Source: Actinomycetota bacterium (GTDB lineage: Bacteria > Actinomycetota > CADDZG01 > JAHWKV01). From it: DNA of 64,000 bases. A program made the translations under genes and the position numbers. The notes below the pieces were generated by a model. It was not told the DNA's origin. It searched no databases and was given only the letters and a program-made list of their open reading frames with translations. Positions within the stretch are counted from its first letter, which is position 1, and each line of letters begins with the position of its first letter. This document shows, in pieces, positions 26,393 through 34,756 of the stretch. The stretch covers positions 1 to 64,000 of the forward strand of contig JAUJPC010000002.1 in NCBI GenBank assembly GCA_030447305.1, given 5' to 3'.

Positions 26393-26782
26393 ATGGATCC
26401 AAGCCAGAGACAGTCAATTCTTGAACAGGCTCGCAAGAGCGTCCCTGAGGTGACCCCGCAAGAAGCCGAGGCCGAACTACAGGCTGGAAGCGTGGGCATC
26501 TTCCTCGACGTGCGCGAGGCGCACGAGCTGCGCAAGGGGTACATCCCGGGCGCGGTTCGCATCGTCCTCGACGAGGTTCCCGAGGCCGGGGACCCGAACT
26601 CCAACTTTGCCGATCCCCAGCTCACCGCCCATAAGGACGACCGCATCATTGTCTACTGCGCCAGCGGGGTGCGCTCCATGATCGGCGGCTACTTCCTCAA
26701 GCAGCTCGGCTACTCCAACGTCGCATCGCTGGCCGGGGGTATCCAGGGCTGGCAGAGGGCAGGCAACCCGACGGAGAGGTAA
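26393..26782 (+). CDS. single-domain rhodanese
   Basis: 129 aa sulfurtransferase-like protein. Conserved parts are FLDVREAHELRKGYIPGAV and the active-site loop YCASGVRS with the catalytic Cys near residue 90. It may handle persulfide sulfur in the cytoplasm. A good GGAGG ribosome site precedes the ATG. The MFS gene follows after 21 nt. Confidence 0.92.
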   Translation: MDPSQRQSILEQARKSVPEVTPQEAEAELQAGSVGIFLDVREAHELRKGYIPGAVRIVLDEVPEAGDPNSNFADPQLTAHKDDRIIVYCASGVRSMIGGYFLKQLGYSNVASLAGGIQGWQRAGNPTER

Positions 26783-26803
26783 CTCACCGTCGATGATGAG
26801 CCC

Positions 26804-28075
26804 ATGGGTCGGCGAAGCGTTGCTCTGTCCGCCTGGCTCCATCCGGCGGTCATCGCCCCGGCGGTCCTGTCGCTTGCGGCCGGTTTCGCCCAGTTCGTCG
26901 CCACCGCGTCTCTGGCGGACGTCGCTAGCACATTCGGCGTATCGGGGGTCGGCTCCAGCCGTCCGGACCTGACCGGAACCGCGCTGGGCGTCGGCCTGGC
27001 AGTTATCCGCGCCGGCTCTCTCGCAGCGCTTCCTCTGACGAGCCGGGCCGATCGATCCGGCCGCCGCCGGCTGGCGCTTTTCTGCACGACACTCGGACTG
27101 GCGCTCACTGCAGCCGCCGCCCTGGCGCCCACCTTTTGGTGGTTCGTGTTGATCCTGGCCCTGGCCAGACCCCTGCTGACTGCCACCAACGCCATAGCCG
27201 TGGTGGTTGCCGCCGAGGTGACCAGGACCAAAGAGCGGTCGCGGGCGGTTTCCCTCGTGGGGGCGGCCTACGGGGTGGGCGCCGGGCTGACCGTCCTGTT
27301 GCGTAGTGCTGCCGGTGACCGGCTCAGCTTCCGCGGGCTGTTCGTGGTGGTCGCTCTTCCCATCCTCGCGGTTGCTCTCGTTTCCCGCCGTCTGGAAGAG
27401 CCGCAGGCCTTTCGCAGCCTGTCGGCCGAGACGAGGAGCGCCCACCGCCTGTTCGGCCCGGTCGCTGCAGAGTACCGGATGCATCTGATCATTCTCTGCG
27501 TGCTTACTGCGAGCGCGGCCTTCGTCAGTGGACCGATCACCACCTTCGTCTTCTACTTTGCCGAGACCTTCCGAGGCCTTAAGCCGTCGGTGATGGCATT
27601 TGCCGTTCTGGCCGCCGCCCCCATTGGCCTGGCCGGATTGGTGGCGGGTCGCTGGGCCGCCGACAACCTGGGGCGCCGGGTCAGCTGTGCCGTTTCTCAA
27701 GCGGTGATCGCGGCGGCCGCCGTCGTCACCTACAACGTCCCGGGAATGGGTGTCGTGATCGGTTACCTGGCGGCTATCTTCGCCGCCTCCGTATACACCC
27801 CCGGATCCGGCGCCATCTCAGCAGAGCTGTTTCCCACCTCCTACCGCAGCTCCGCCGCCGGCTGGATCACCGCCGCCGGCGTGGTAGGCGCGGTCCTCGG
27901 CCTGGGGCTGTTCGGGTTTCTCGCCGACAGCTTAGGGGACTACGGCGTGGCATCGATTTGCATAGCGGCGCCGGTGATGCTGCTGAGCTTGCTGTATCTC
28001 AGGCTTCCCGAGACGAGCGGAAAAGAGCTGCCGGGTGTGATGCCGGGGGTCGGGCAGGTGCCTCCGCTTCTGTAG
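26804..28075 (+). CDS. MFS transporter
   Basis: 423 aa with twelve predicted helices. The loop 2-3 motif appears as LTSRADRSGRRRLALF, and the C-terminal half repeats it as RWAADNLGRRVSCA. It resembles drug or metabolite transporters of the sugar-porter side, with a C-terminal FPTSYRSSAAGW pattern. The substrate is unknown. It is probably cotranscribed with the rhodanese. Confidence 0.83.
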   Translation: MGRRSVALSAWLHPAVIAPAVLSLAAGFAQFVATASLADVASTFGVSGVGSSRPDLTGTALGVGLAVIRAGSLAALPLTSRADRSGRRRLALFCTTLGLALTAAAALAPTFWWFVLILALARPLLTATNAIAVVVAAEVTRTKERSRAVSLVGAAYGVGAGLTVLLRSAAGDRLSFRGLFVVVALPILAVALVSRRLEEPQAFRSLSAETRSAHRLFGPVAAEYRMHLIILCVLTASAAFVSGPITTFVFYFAETFRGLKPSVMAFAVLAAAPIGLAGLVAGRWAADNLGRRVSCAVSQAVIAAAAVVTYNVPGMGVVIGYLAAIFAASVYTPGSGAISAELFPTSYRSSAAGWITAAGVVGAVLGLGLFGFLADSLGDYGVASICIAAPVMLLSLLYLRLPETSGKELPGVMPGVGQVPPLL

Positions 28076-28102
28076 TCGGGCCCGTGACCTCGAGGGGAAT
28101 CG

Positions 28103-28541
28103 CTAGGAGCTGCTCAATCTGACCAGTGGTTGTATCGTGCTCCTCAACTGCTCCTTCTCGCCCAAGACGCTCGCACCCGAACCAAGCAGCGGCGAGGGTT
28201 TGTCTTCCCACTGCGCCTCCGGACCGAAGAGCATGTAGAAGTCCCAGTCGCTGGCTGCTTCCGCATTCTTGGCTAACCACTCCCCGGCAATGTTCTGTTC
28301 ATCCCAGAGGTGCTCAACCCTCCGATCAGCCAGCCCGGCGGCGTTCCAGCGCCGGCGGGAGTCGAACGGGATCTTTTCGGTCCAAATAGCAATGACCTTC
28401 AAGGGCGAGCCGACCGAACGCTCAAGAATCTCCTGCCTGGCATTCGGATCAGGTGGGCGACAGGACAACAAGGAGCCGGGGCGTTCCTTTGCTCTCATTG
28501 AACTTGGCTCTAAGTTGGTCGAGGCCTTGCAGATCGCTCAT
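28103..28541 (-). pseudogene. thioredoxin-like gene of a mer-type locus, broken by in-frame TGA and frameshift
   Basis: Reading from the ATG at 28541 gives 30 residues ending RLLVVLSPT, then TGA (28451-28449), then Ser-Glu-Cys-Gln-Ala-Gly. From memory, the intact family reads SPTCPxC about here, so TGA stands where the first Cys of the CxxC pair is expected. After CQAG the frame is lost: the remainder (QEILERSVGSPLKVIAIWTE to LLGSGASVLGEKEQLR) continues in another frame to 28103. About 17 nt appear to be missing at a CAGGCAGG direct repeat. Either a decayed gene, or a selenocysteine codon plus an assembly error. The first reading is simpler. Confidence 0.65.
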
Positions 28542-28641
28542 GGGACGCCGGAGGGGGCTGGACAGGACCAACCAGTCTTAGTCCTCCATAGAGTACCGCC
28601 GCCACAACGGCTACCGTCAGCCAAATACGCTGTTTGCTCAT
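28510..28641 (-). CDS. very small single-helix membrane protein
   Basis: 43 aa from the ATG at 28641 (an in-frame ATG at 28677 is an alternative). It has MSKQRIWLTVAVVAAVLYGG, one hydrophobic helix, then a Pro/Arg-rich tail that overlaps the start of the broken thioredoxin-like gene by 32 nt. Small one-helix proteins are common in metal-resistance loci. There is no homology claim. Confidence 0.35.
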   Translation of the reverse strand: MSKQRIWLTVAVVAAVLYGGLRLVGPVQPPPASHERSARPRPT

Positions 28642-28761
28642 CGTGGGGATGCGCACCCGGCCGATGCCCGCGCCCATGTTCGAAGTGGATCAATCTGTCC
28701 TCTGGCGAGCCACGATGATCCGGTGCTCCGCTTTTGTCGAGGCTCTTCGTTTGGTCGATTC

Positions 28762-29067
28762 TTACTCAAGGGCAGAGATCGCCTTCTCAAGATCGGACAG
28801 CGAGGGGGCTCCCTCGAGTCCGCGGTTGGTTGGATACAACCTGCAGGCAAGGCCCGCCGCTCCCGGGTGCTTCGGGAACAGATCCGCACCATCGACCAGA
28901 AGCGTTGGAGAGCCGCGAAAGCCAAGCTCTTCCGCCTGGGTCAGAGACTCGACCCTTCGGGGTCGGATCTGCAGATCCCGCCCGAGCCGCTCAGCCGCCA
29001 GCTGCAGCCTCGACTCCGCTAACTGCTGATGAGGGCACCCTTCGACGTACAGAACAACGACTTCCAT
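28762..29067 (-). CDS. thioredoxin-fold protein of the DF (seleno)protein type
   Basis: 101 aa. It opens with a thioredoxin-like strand VVVLYVEGCPHQQLAESRL. The middle has FRGSPTLLVDGADLF, and the end has LACRLYPTNRGLEGAPS. This is the pattern of the small family annotated as DF family (seleno)protein, often found beside MerR regulators and mercury genes. Only one Cys remains in the first motif (GCP). It is expressed from the MerR-type promoter at 29074-29105. The -10 box ends 6 nt before ATG, so the mRNA is probably leaderless. Confidence 0.72.
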   Translation of the reverse strand: MEVVVLYVEGCPHQQLAESRLQLAAERLGRDLQIRPRRVESLTQAEELGFRGSPTLLVDGADLFPKHPGAAGLACRLYPTNRGLEGAPSLSDLEKAISALE

Positions 29068-29073
29068 AAAAGC

Positions 29074-29105
29074 AGGTTAAAGCCTCCACCCGACTAGAAG
29101 GTCAA
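29074..29105 (-). promoter_or_regulatory. MerR-type promoter/operator with 20-bp spacer
   Basis: On the minus strand TTGACC (29105-29100) and TAACCT (29079-29074) are separated by 20 bp, the over-long spacing that MerR-family activators correct by twisting DNA. The spacer contains the imperfect dyad ACCTTCTA...TGGAGGCT, close to the usual MerR/CueR-type operator layout. It lies between the divergent MerR gene and its likely target. Confidence 0.75.
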
Positions 29106-29109
29106 GTGG

Positions 29110-29115
29110 TAGATT
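29110..29115 (+). promoter_or_regulatory. -10 box of the merR gene
   Basis: TAGATT ends 6 nt before the ATG at 29122, with no ribosome site, so the transcript is probably leaderless. The operator lies just upstream, so MerR should control its own gene. Confidence 0.5.
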
Positions 29116-29121
29116 CGCAGC

Positions 29122-29520
29122 ATGCGTATTGGGGAGGTGGCGGCGGCCACGGGGGTGCCGGTCAAGACCCTGCGGTACTGGGAGCAGGTCGGCGTGCTGC
29201 ACCCTCCGCCCCGCGAAGGGTCCGGCTACCGCAACTACCCGACAAAGGTTATCGACCAGGTCCAATTCATCCTGTCTGCGCAAGCGGTCGGACTTTCTCT
29301 GCAGGTGATCAGTGGAATTATTCGCCTTCGATCCAAAGGCGTTACACCATGTGCACACGTCGAAGGCTTGCTCCGGCAGCGGCTGGAGGAGATCGATCGA
29401 CGAATGGAGTCCTTGCACGAAGCCCGCAGTGAGGTGCAGCGGCTGCTGGAACGAGCCCAAGAGCTGGATCCGCAGGAATGCGACGACAGGTCCGTGTGCC
29501 ACCTGATCGCTCAGGTTTGA
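29122..29520 (+). CDS. MerR-family heavy-metal-responsive regulator
   Basis: 132 aa. The winged-helix part MRIGEVAAATGVPVKTLRYW is typical. A long dimerisation helix follows. Metal-binding cysteines are in VTPCAHV and in CDDRSVCHLI near the C-terminus, the three-Cys spacing seen in mercury and related MerR sensors. It should activate the divergent thioredoxin-fold genes in response to a thiophilic metal such as Hg(II). The identity of the metal is inference. Confidence 0.87.
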   Translation: MRIGEVAAATGVPVKTLRYWEQVGVLHPPPREGSGYRNYPTKVIDQVQFILSAQAVGLSLQVISGIIRLRSKGVTPCAHVEGLLRQRLEEIDRRMESLHEARSEVQRLLERAQELDPQECDDRSVCHLIAQV

Positions 29521-29543
29521 GACCCTGCCTTCACTTCTGGGAG

Positions 29544-30149
29544 TCAGATGACTGCGGACCCTACCGGAAGGTAGTCGGACCCCACGAACTCGTCATCCTC
29601 GAACGCCAGGGTGGTGATCGAGGCGCGCGAGCAGGGGACCTTGGCCCGCCACGGCGGCTTGGGGTTCTTCTCGAACATCAGGCGTGCTACCAGCACTGGC
29701 GTCTCGTGGGACACCGCTACCACCTCGCCGCCGGCATGGTCCTGGCGCATACGGGTGACTGCCTGTGCCATCCGGGCCCTGATGCTGACGTAGGGCTCGC
29801 CCCATGAGGGCCGCATGGGGTTGATGAAGTACCTGACGTTGGCGGGGTTGCGAAACAGGCGGCGGTCGCCCGGAAGGCCCTGCAGCTTGGCTTCGGACTC
29901 GATGATGTCCTCGTCAATCTCGACCTGGAGCCCATGGGAACTTGCGATGGCCGTCGAGGTCTGGATCGCCCGGGTCAACGGGCTGGAGTACACGGCGACC
30001 AGCGGCTTGGCGGCGAAGTGGTCGGCCAGAGCCTGGACCTGGCGAAGGCCGCGCTCCGAGAGGACCCATCCCTCAAGCCTGCCGTACCAGATGTTGTTCG
30101 GGTTCTCGACCTCGGCGTGGCGAACCAGATGGATCAGTGTCTTGGTCAA
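29544..30149 (-). CDS. histidine-phosphatase superfamily protein
   Basis: 201 aa. The catalytic motif is LVRHAEVENPNN (RHG replaced by RHA), the second arginine is in SSPLTRAIQTS, and the C-terminal catalytic His is in AVSHETPV. It probably removes phosphate from a small molecule, and the substrate is unknown. It starts with TTG at 30149. It is convergent with merR. Confidence 0.85.
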   Translation of the reverse strand: MTKTLIHLVRHAEVENPNNIWYGRLEGWVLSERGLRQVQALADHFAAKPLVAVYSSPLTRAIQTSTAIASSHGLQVEIDEDIIESEAKLQGLPGDRRLFRNPANVRYFINPMRPSWGEPYVSIRARMAQAVTRMRQDHAGGEVVAVSHETPVLVARLMFEKNPKPPWRAKVPCSRASITTLAFEDDEFVGSDYLPVGSAVI

Positions 30150-30223
30150 CGTGGTCCAGGCTTGAGGCTTGTCCGAAGCAGGGTCACATCAATATAAAGG
30201 CCGGCCGGGTAGCCTGTTCGTAG

Positions 30224-31027
30224 ATGGACTGGGAAGGGCTCACCTGCGTGATCACCGGCGCCTCCAGCGGCATCGGCCGCGCGGCCGCTCAGGCATTCGC
30301 CAAGCGGGGGGCCACCGTGATCGGCGTGGCCAGGCGGGAGGACAAGCTGGCCTCCCTGATGGAGGAGTTGGAGGGCGACTCCCACTCCTACGTCGTCTGT
30401 GATGTCTCGGACATCCAGCAGGTTCGGTCGATGGCCAGAACCGTTGCTCTCAGGACCCCCAAGGTAGACATCCTGGTCAACAACGCCGGCATCCCGGGTC
30501 CTGGTCCCATCACCGAGTGCAGCCCCGAGGAGGTCGAGCAGCTTTTCAAGGTCAACCTCCTGGCACCGATCTGGTGCATCCAGGCCATCTTCCCGTCAAT
30601 AGCTCAGGCTCCCCGAGAGAGCCGGACCCCGGTCATCGTGAACGTGGCATCCATGGCCGGGCGGATCCCGGTGCCGAGCTCCTCGGCCTACACCGCCTCA
30701 AAGTTCGCCCTGGTGGGTTTTACCGAGTCCTTTTGGGCAGAGATGCACGACAAGGGCGTCCGGGTGATGACTGTGAACCCGGCTTTCGTCCACACTGAGG
30801 GGTTTCCCATGGACGAGCTGCTTCGCAACCCGCTGCTTCGCTGGACGGTCATGGAGCCCTCCCGGGTGGCCGAGGCCATCTGCCGGGGTATCGAGTTGGG
30901 ACGTACCGAGGTGCGGGTGCAGGGCTGGTGGCATGCCGGCTACTACCTCACCCTCCTGCTGGGCCCCTTCCGCCGGCGCGTGTCGCACGCCGTGTGGAGA
31001 TCGGTGGGCAAACGGGTGCGGGTCTAG
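30224..31027 (+). CDS. short-chain dehydrogenase/reductase
   Basis: 267 aa classical SDR. The NAD(P) site is ITGASSGIGRAAAQAFAKRG, followed by NNAG and the catalytic YTASK. The basic residue in VARREDK favours NADP(H). TAGCCT lies 8 nt before the ATG with no ribosome site, so the start may be leaderless. The 3' end overlaps the convergent phosphoesterase gene by 4 nt. Confidence 0.93.
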   Translation: MDWEGLTCVITGASSGIGRAAAQAFAKRGATVIGVARREDKLASLMEELEGDSHSYVVCDVSDIQQVRSMARTVALRTPKVDILVNNAGIPGPGPITECSPEEVEQLFKVNLLAPIWCIQAIFPSIAQAPRESRTPVIVNVASMAGRIPVPSSSAYTASKFALVGFTESFWAEMHDKGVRVMTVNPAFVHTEGFPMDELLRNPLLRWTVMEPSRVAEAICRGIELGRTEVRVQGWWHAGYYLTLLLGPFRRRVSHAVWRSVGKRVRV

Positions 31028-32319
31028 GGAGCTTCCTCGTCGTTCAAGGCCAGGAACGATCGTGCCTCATCCGGGCCGGTCGCATAGCGGCGGAACAGGT
31101 ATTCCCGATGGCTCATCGGGTCCAGATCCGGCTCATAGTCGATCGGCCGAAGGTTCAGCGACCAGCCCTCATCGGTCACCTCCACCATGTTGTATCCGAA
31201 CGGCCAGTCGCAGGCAGTGGCCAGCTCGAAGACCGGCACATCCTCCAGATAGTTCAGGTGGCAGCGGTGCGAGTGGCCCACAAAGATTGCCTTGGCCTGG
31301 ACCCTTACTGCCAGCTCCGCCAGATGCGCCGTGCCGGCCTGGTCCAGCCCGAAGACCAGCGGGGGCACGCCCAGGAACGGGTAGGGCGGGTGGTGCAGGA
31401 CGATGAAGGTCGGCCCAGCCGGCTCAAAAGTTCGCAGCCACTCAATGGTCTCCTCCGAGAAGGTTCCGCCGGGCACGGTCAGCGGGGGCACGTCCTTGAA
31501 CTGGCCCGTCGTCATGTCGAAGGGAGGAAAGGGGTTGCGCCGGGGATCGGCAGAGTCGATCACGATTACCCGGACCCCGTTCTCGGTGTGCTCGGTATAC
31601 GGCTTGATGCCGAAGGCGGCAGTAAAGCGCTCCATTCCGAGCGACCGATCCTCGCCTCCCCACATGTCGTGGTTGCCCAGGGTGACCAGAACCGGCACCT
31701 CCGATTGGTCGAAGATCTTGCGGGCCGTGTGGAAATGCTCCACTTTACCGTCCTTGGTCAGGTCCCCATTCGCCACCACGAAAGAGGCGCCGTCCTTCGC
31801 CATGTGGTCCAGCGCAGTCAGCAGCGACTCGTTGGTTTCAGTCTGGCCGACATGGGGATCGCCGAGTATGCCGAACCGGGCAAGAAGCTCTCCGGGAGCT
31901 TTGCTCTCCTCCGTCGCCGGCCAGGCGGCCGGCGGAGGGGGGAACAGCCGGCCCGACATCAGGGCCATGTTCACTTCGTCCAGCTCGGCTTGGCCCAACT
32001 CAACGAGCTTCTGGTGGTCCTCCTCAGTCAGGAATCGATCGGTGTGGGCATCGACGAACGCACCCAGGCGTTGCAGGACAATCATCCCCAGGGCGCCCAT
32101 CTCCTCGTCCGTTCCGGCGACCTCCCGCAGGAAGTCGGCGTGACGGGTGGCATAGTTCGGAACTATGCGGACTCCCTCCTTGTGGCACGCCGACGCGAGG
32201 ATCCGCGCTCGTGCCGCACTTTGGATCGCCGATTCCTGCTGGCCCCGGCTGGCCATGGCGGCGGAGCGCCCAGCCTCGGCAATCCAGCAGGAAAGGAGCA
32301 GGTCGGTGAACTGGCTCAT
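31024..32319 (-). CDS. calcineurin-like metallophosphoesterase with helical N-terminal extension
   Basis: 431 aa. The first about 145 residues are helical and not recognised. The catalytic domain then runs through GDPHVG, NGDLT, GNHD, LHHPP and GHSH, the five metal-binding blocks of this superfamily. A cytoplasmic phosphodiesterase role is likely and the substrate unknown. TACGGT lies 6 nt before the ATG. Confidence 0.87.
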   Translation of the reverse strand: MSQFTDLLLSCWIAEAGRSAAMASRGQQESAIQSAARARILASACHKEGVRIVPNYATRHADFLREVAGTDEEMGALGMIVLQRLGAFVDAHTDRFLTEEDHQKLVELGQAELDEVNMALMSGRLFPPPPAAWPATEESKAPGELLARFGILGDPHVGQTETNESLLTALDHMAKDGASFVVANGDLTKDGKVEHFHTARKIFDQSEVPVLVTLGNHDMWGGEDRSLGMERFTAAFGIKPYTEHTENGVRVIVIDSADPRRNPFPPFDMTTGQFKDVPPLTVPGGTFSEETIEWLRTFEPAGPTFIVLHHPPYPFLGVPPLVFGLDQAGTAHLAELAVRVQAKAIFVGHSHRCHLNYLEDVPVFELATACDWPFGYNMVEVTDEGWSLNLRPIDYEPDLDPMSHREYLFRRYATGPDEARSFLALNDEEAP

Positions 32320-32325
32320 TTCTCG

Positions 32326-32331
32326 ACCGTA
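32326..32331 (-). promoter_or_regulatory. -10 box of a probable leaderless transcript
   Basis: On the minus strand TACGGT is followed by CGAGAA and the ATG at 32319. No Shine-Dalgarno sequence is present. Confidence 0.4.
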
Positions 32332-32401
32332 TCAGCACGGGGTTGGATGCGCGCACCGGGGCTCGCCGTTTTTCCCGTTTCTGGCAGAATTGCGCCAGCA
32401 G

Positions 32402-32851
32402 ATGCCCGAGACCAAGCCACCAACCGACTGGGACACTTACTTTCTGGATTTGGCGCGCCAGGCAGCCACCCGATCCAGCTGCACCCAGCACCGCCACGGC
32501 GCCGTAATCGTGTCCAACCGGCACGTGCGGTCGACAGGCTACAACGGCACTCCGTCAGGGCACGCCAACTGCGATGTCGGGGGGTGTCCCAGGGGCAGGA
32601 CCGGCGACAAGGACAAGCCGTGCTTGGGCCTGCACGCTGAGGCCAACGCAATCCTGTACGCCGATCCGCATCAGCGTGATGGCGCCACCCTGTACATCAC
32701 CGGCGCTCCGTGCCTGGAGTGCGCCAAGCTCATCGCCAACTCAGGGCTGCGTGAGGTGGTAGCACCCCGGCCTCAGGACGGCGAGGCCGACCTGGTCAAG
32801 GAGTTCCTGCTGGACTGCAAGGTGAGGGTGCGCTTCATCAAGCCGGCCTGA
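32402..32851 (+). CDS. deoxycytidylate deaminase-like enzyme
   Basis: 149 aa from the ATG at 32402. The frame is open upstream but overlaps the divergent phosphoesterase gene. Zinc and catalytic motifs are HAEANAIL and APCLECAK. An additional Cys/His set (CDVGGCPRG, CLGLHAEA) matches the second zinc site of dCMP deaminases. It would make dUMP for ThyX (3620-4312). Confidence 0.9.
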   Translation: MPETKPPTDWDTYFLDLARQAATRSSCTQHRHGAVIVSNRHVRSTGYNGTPSGHANCDVGGCPRGRTGDKDKPCLGLHAEANAILYADPHQRDGATLYITGAPCLECAKLIANSGLREVVAPRPQDGEADLVKEFLLDCKVRVRFIKPA

Positions 32852-32906
32852 GCCTCCAGGCTCGTAGCCGTCGTCCGTCGCAGCAGGTTGAGCCGCCAGG
32901 ACGCCC

Positions 32907-34010
32907 TTATTGCTGCACGACTTCGGGGTTCGCGCCGCCCGGGGCGGGACCGGTTTGGGCGGAGTGCGTGGTTGCGCACCGGTACTGCTGGGGGAACCAG
33001 TCGGAAGCTCCCGAGCCGCTTCTGGCTCGAACGCGAAAGCAAGACTCGGTGCCGGGTGACAGTCCGCTCCAGATGTAGCTCTTTGCGTCGGCCTCGGTGG
33101 TGTGCACGTCCAACCCGGTTTGACCCCTCCGTTCGATCACGAAACCTGTCTCGTCCGACGAGTTGTCCGTCCACGTCAGCGAGACTGTGGTGTCGTTGAC
33201 TGCAGTGACAAGCAGGTCCGACGGAGCCGTCGGAGCGGACCCCGCAGATGTTGCACCCTGCGTCGAGGTCCCGTCGGCACCGGGCGATGCGTTGGCCGAT
33301 GAACCCGTGGCAGGCTGGCCCGGTGACCCTGGGGCCCCCGGCGACCCGCCCTTAGGGGCATCGCTGGAACCGGCACTCCCGCTCCTTGCCGGGGTGGTCT
33401 CTCCGGCTTCGGTGGATTCGGTTCTTCCGCCCCCTTCCCCTTCCGACGTGGAACTTTCGCCACTGGATTCACCGGACGTTCTTCCCGGCTCACTCGACGC
33501 CTGGGAGCCTGAAGTCTTCTCCGGATCCTCGATGGAAAAGAGGATCGCCAGCGGCCCCCGAGGCTTGATGCCGGCCAGGCTGGAGATGGGCACCACCTGA
33601 GGCAGCAACAGGAGTACCGCAAGGACTGCGGTGACAAAGCCGAGGGTGTTGACTCTCCCTTTCAGAGGGAGCGCCATGGGGGGCAGATGAGGCAGCCGGC
33701 GGAGAGCCGGTACGGCAATCCGGCCCCTTCGAGAGGCTGCTGCCGTTCCGGGCTGGTTGACCAGGCGCTCCTCGGCGTCTTCCAGCTCATCGAGAGCCAT
33801 CTGTCTCACCTTTGCAGCCCGCCTGCTCACCCGAGCCCAAAACGGTCCGGGAAACACCGGTACCACCTCAGCCTCGCCCTCCATCGTCAGCAGCAGGTGC
33901 CCGGCGCGCTCCAGCTCGTCGCGCGTGATGGTACGGACCTGGTCCACGCGCTGATGGACGGTCATCCAGAATTCTTCCTCGAACTGGGGTCCGAGCGGCT
34001 GATCGCTCAA
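32907..34010 (-). CDS. membrane protein with extracytoplasmic fibronectin type III domain, sigma-factor partner
   Basis: 367 aa. The N-terminal about 110 residues are cytoplasmic and hold two similar helical stretches (FWMTVHQRVDQVRTITRDEL and FWARVSRRAAKVRQMALDEL). One membrane helix follows (about 122-143), then a Ser/Gly/Thr-rich linker and an FN3 domain (APSDLLVTAVNDTTVSLTWT). It overlaps the upstream sigma-factor gene by 4 nt, so it may be its anti-sigma partner, although no classical zinc anti-sigma motif is visible. Confidence 0.75.
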   Translation of the reverse strand: MSDQPLGPQFEEEFWMTVHQRVDQVRTITRDELERAGHLLLTMEGEAEVVPVFPGPFWARVSRRAAKVRQMALDELEDAEERLVNQPGTAAASRRGRIAVPALRRLPHLPPMALPLKGRVNTLGFVTAVLAVLLLLPQVVPISSLAGIKPRGPLAILFSIEDPEKTSGSQASSEPGRTSGESSGESSTSEGEGGGRTESTEAGETTPARSGSAGSSDAPKGGSPGAPGSPGQPATGSSANASPGADGTSTQGATSAGSAPTAPSDLLVTAVNDTTVSLTWTDNSSDETGFVIERRGQTGLDVHTTEADAKSYIWSGLSPGTESCFRVRARSGSGASDWFPQQYRCATTHSAQTGPAPGGANPEVVQQ

Positions 34011-34591
34011 CGGAGCCCCTCCCGGCCATCCGCCAAGTCTTCACGCAGGGCACGAAACGCTCTTTTCAGGTGAGTCTTAACAGACGCAACTTCGACGCCC
34101 ATGCGCCGGGCCGCACTGCTACGGTCCATTCCTTCCAGGTAGCAGTAGGTGATTGCCTCCCGCTGCCGCTTGGGAAGGGTCTTGACGGCCTCCTCGATGA
34201 CAAGGCGGGACAGAAGCCGGTCCGGGTCATGCCCATCTCGCTCCGGTCGCTGATCCGTCCACCACTGCAGGCGCCGGCGCTGACGATTGAGTCCGCGCAG
34301 TTTGTTCTTCGCCAGGTTCTTGGCCACCGTCGTCACATAGCTCTCGTTGTTGCTGGGAGGCTCGAAGCGCGCTAGAAGGGTGATCATCGTCTCGCTTGCC
34401 ACGTCCATCGCCTCCGAATGGTCTTTGAGAATCTGAGTAGCAATTCCGTACGCAATTCGAGCGAGCGCCTCATGCTCCGGCCTGGCCAGCGCTTGGGACA
34501 TCTTCTGCGGCTGGTCCCTGTGCGGCGCGGAAGGAACTCCTTCAATCGCGCTTGGACCTGCGGGCTTGCCCATCAGTAGATCGAACACCAT
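34007..34591 (-). CDS. ECF-type RNA polymerase sigma factor
   Basis: 194 aa. Region 2 is represented by DHSEAMDVASETMITLLARF and TTVAKNLAKNKLR. Region 4 is LPKRQREAITYCYLEGMDRS followed by a helix-turn-helix SSAARRMGVEVASVKTHLKRA. It is coupled by ATGA overlap to the FN3 membrane protein that may control it. The start is ATG at 34591, and an internal ATG in PQKMSQAL is possible. Confidence 0.88.
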   Translation of the reverse strand: MVFDLLMGKPAGPSAIEGVPSAPHRDQPQKMSQALARPEHEALARIAYGIATQILKDHSEAMDVASETMITLLARFEPPSNNESYVTTVAKNLAKNKLRGLNRQRRRLQWWTDQRPERDGHDPDRLLSRLVIEEAVKTLPKRQREAITYCYLEGMDRSSAARRMGVEVASVKTHLKRAFRALREDLADGREGLR

Positions 34592-34756
34592 AAATGGCGG
34601 CGAAGGGGGACATTCCTAGGAATAAACATAACTACCCATGAACCAGCTGATTTGCATGGAAAACTTTAGGGCGTGTACCCCGCGAGATGCTTCGGTGGTG
34701 TTTGTACATCACAACGAAGAATGAAGCATTTTCCCAGCGTGCGGAAGGCCAAGGCA

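Noticed and set aside
30928-32640. 570-aa open frame opposite the phosphoesterase gene
   Set aside because: The opposite strand encodes an intact phosphoesterase with all five motifs; this frame has none and ends inside the deaminase gene.
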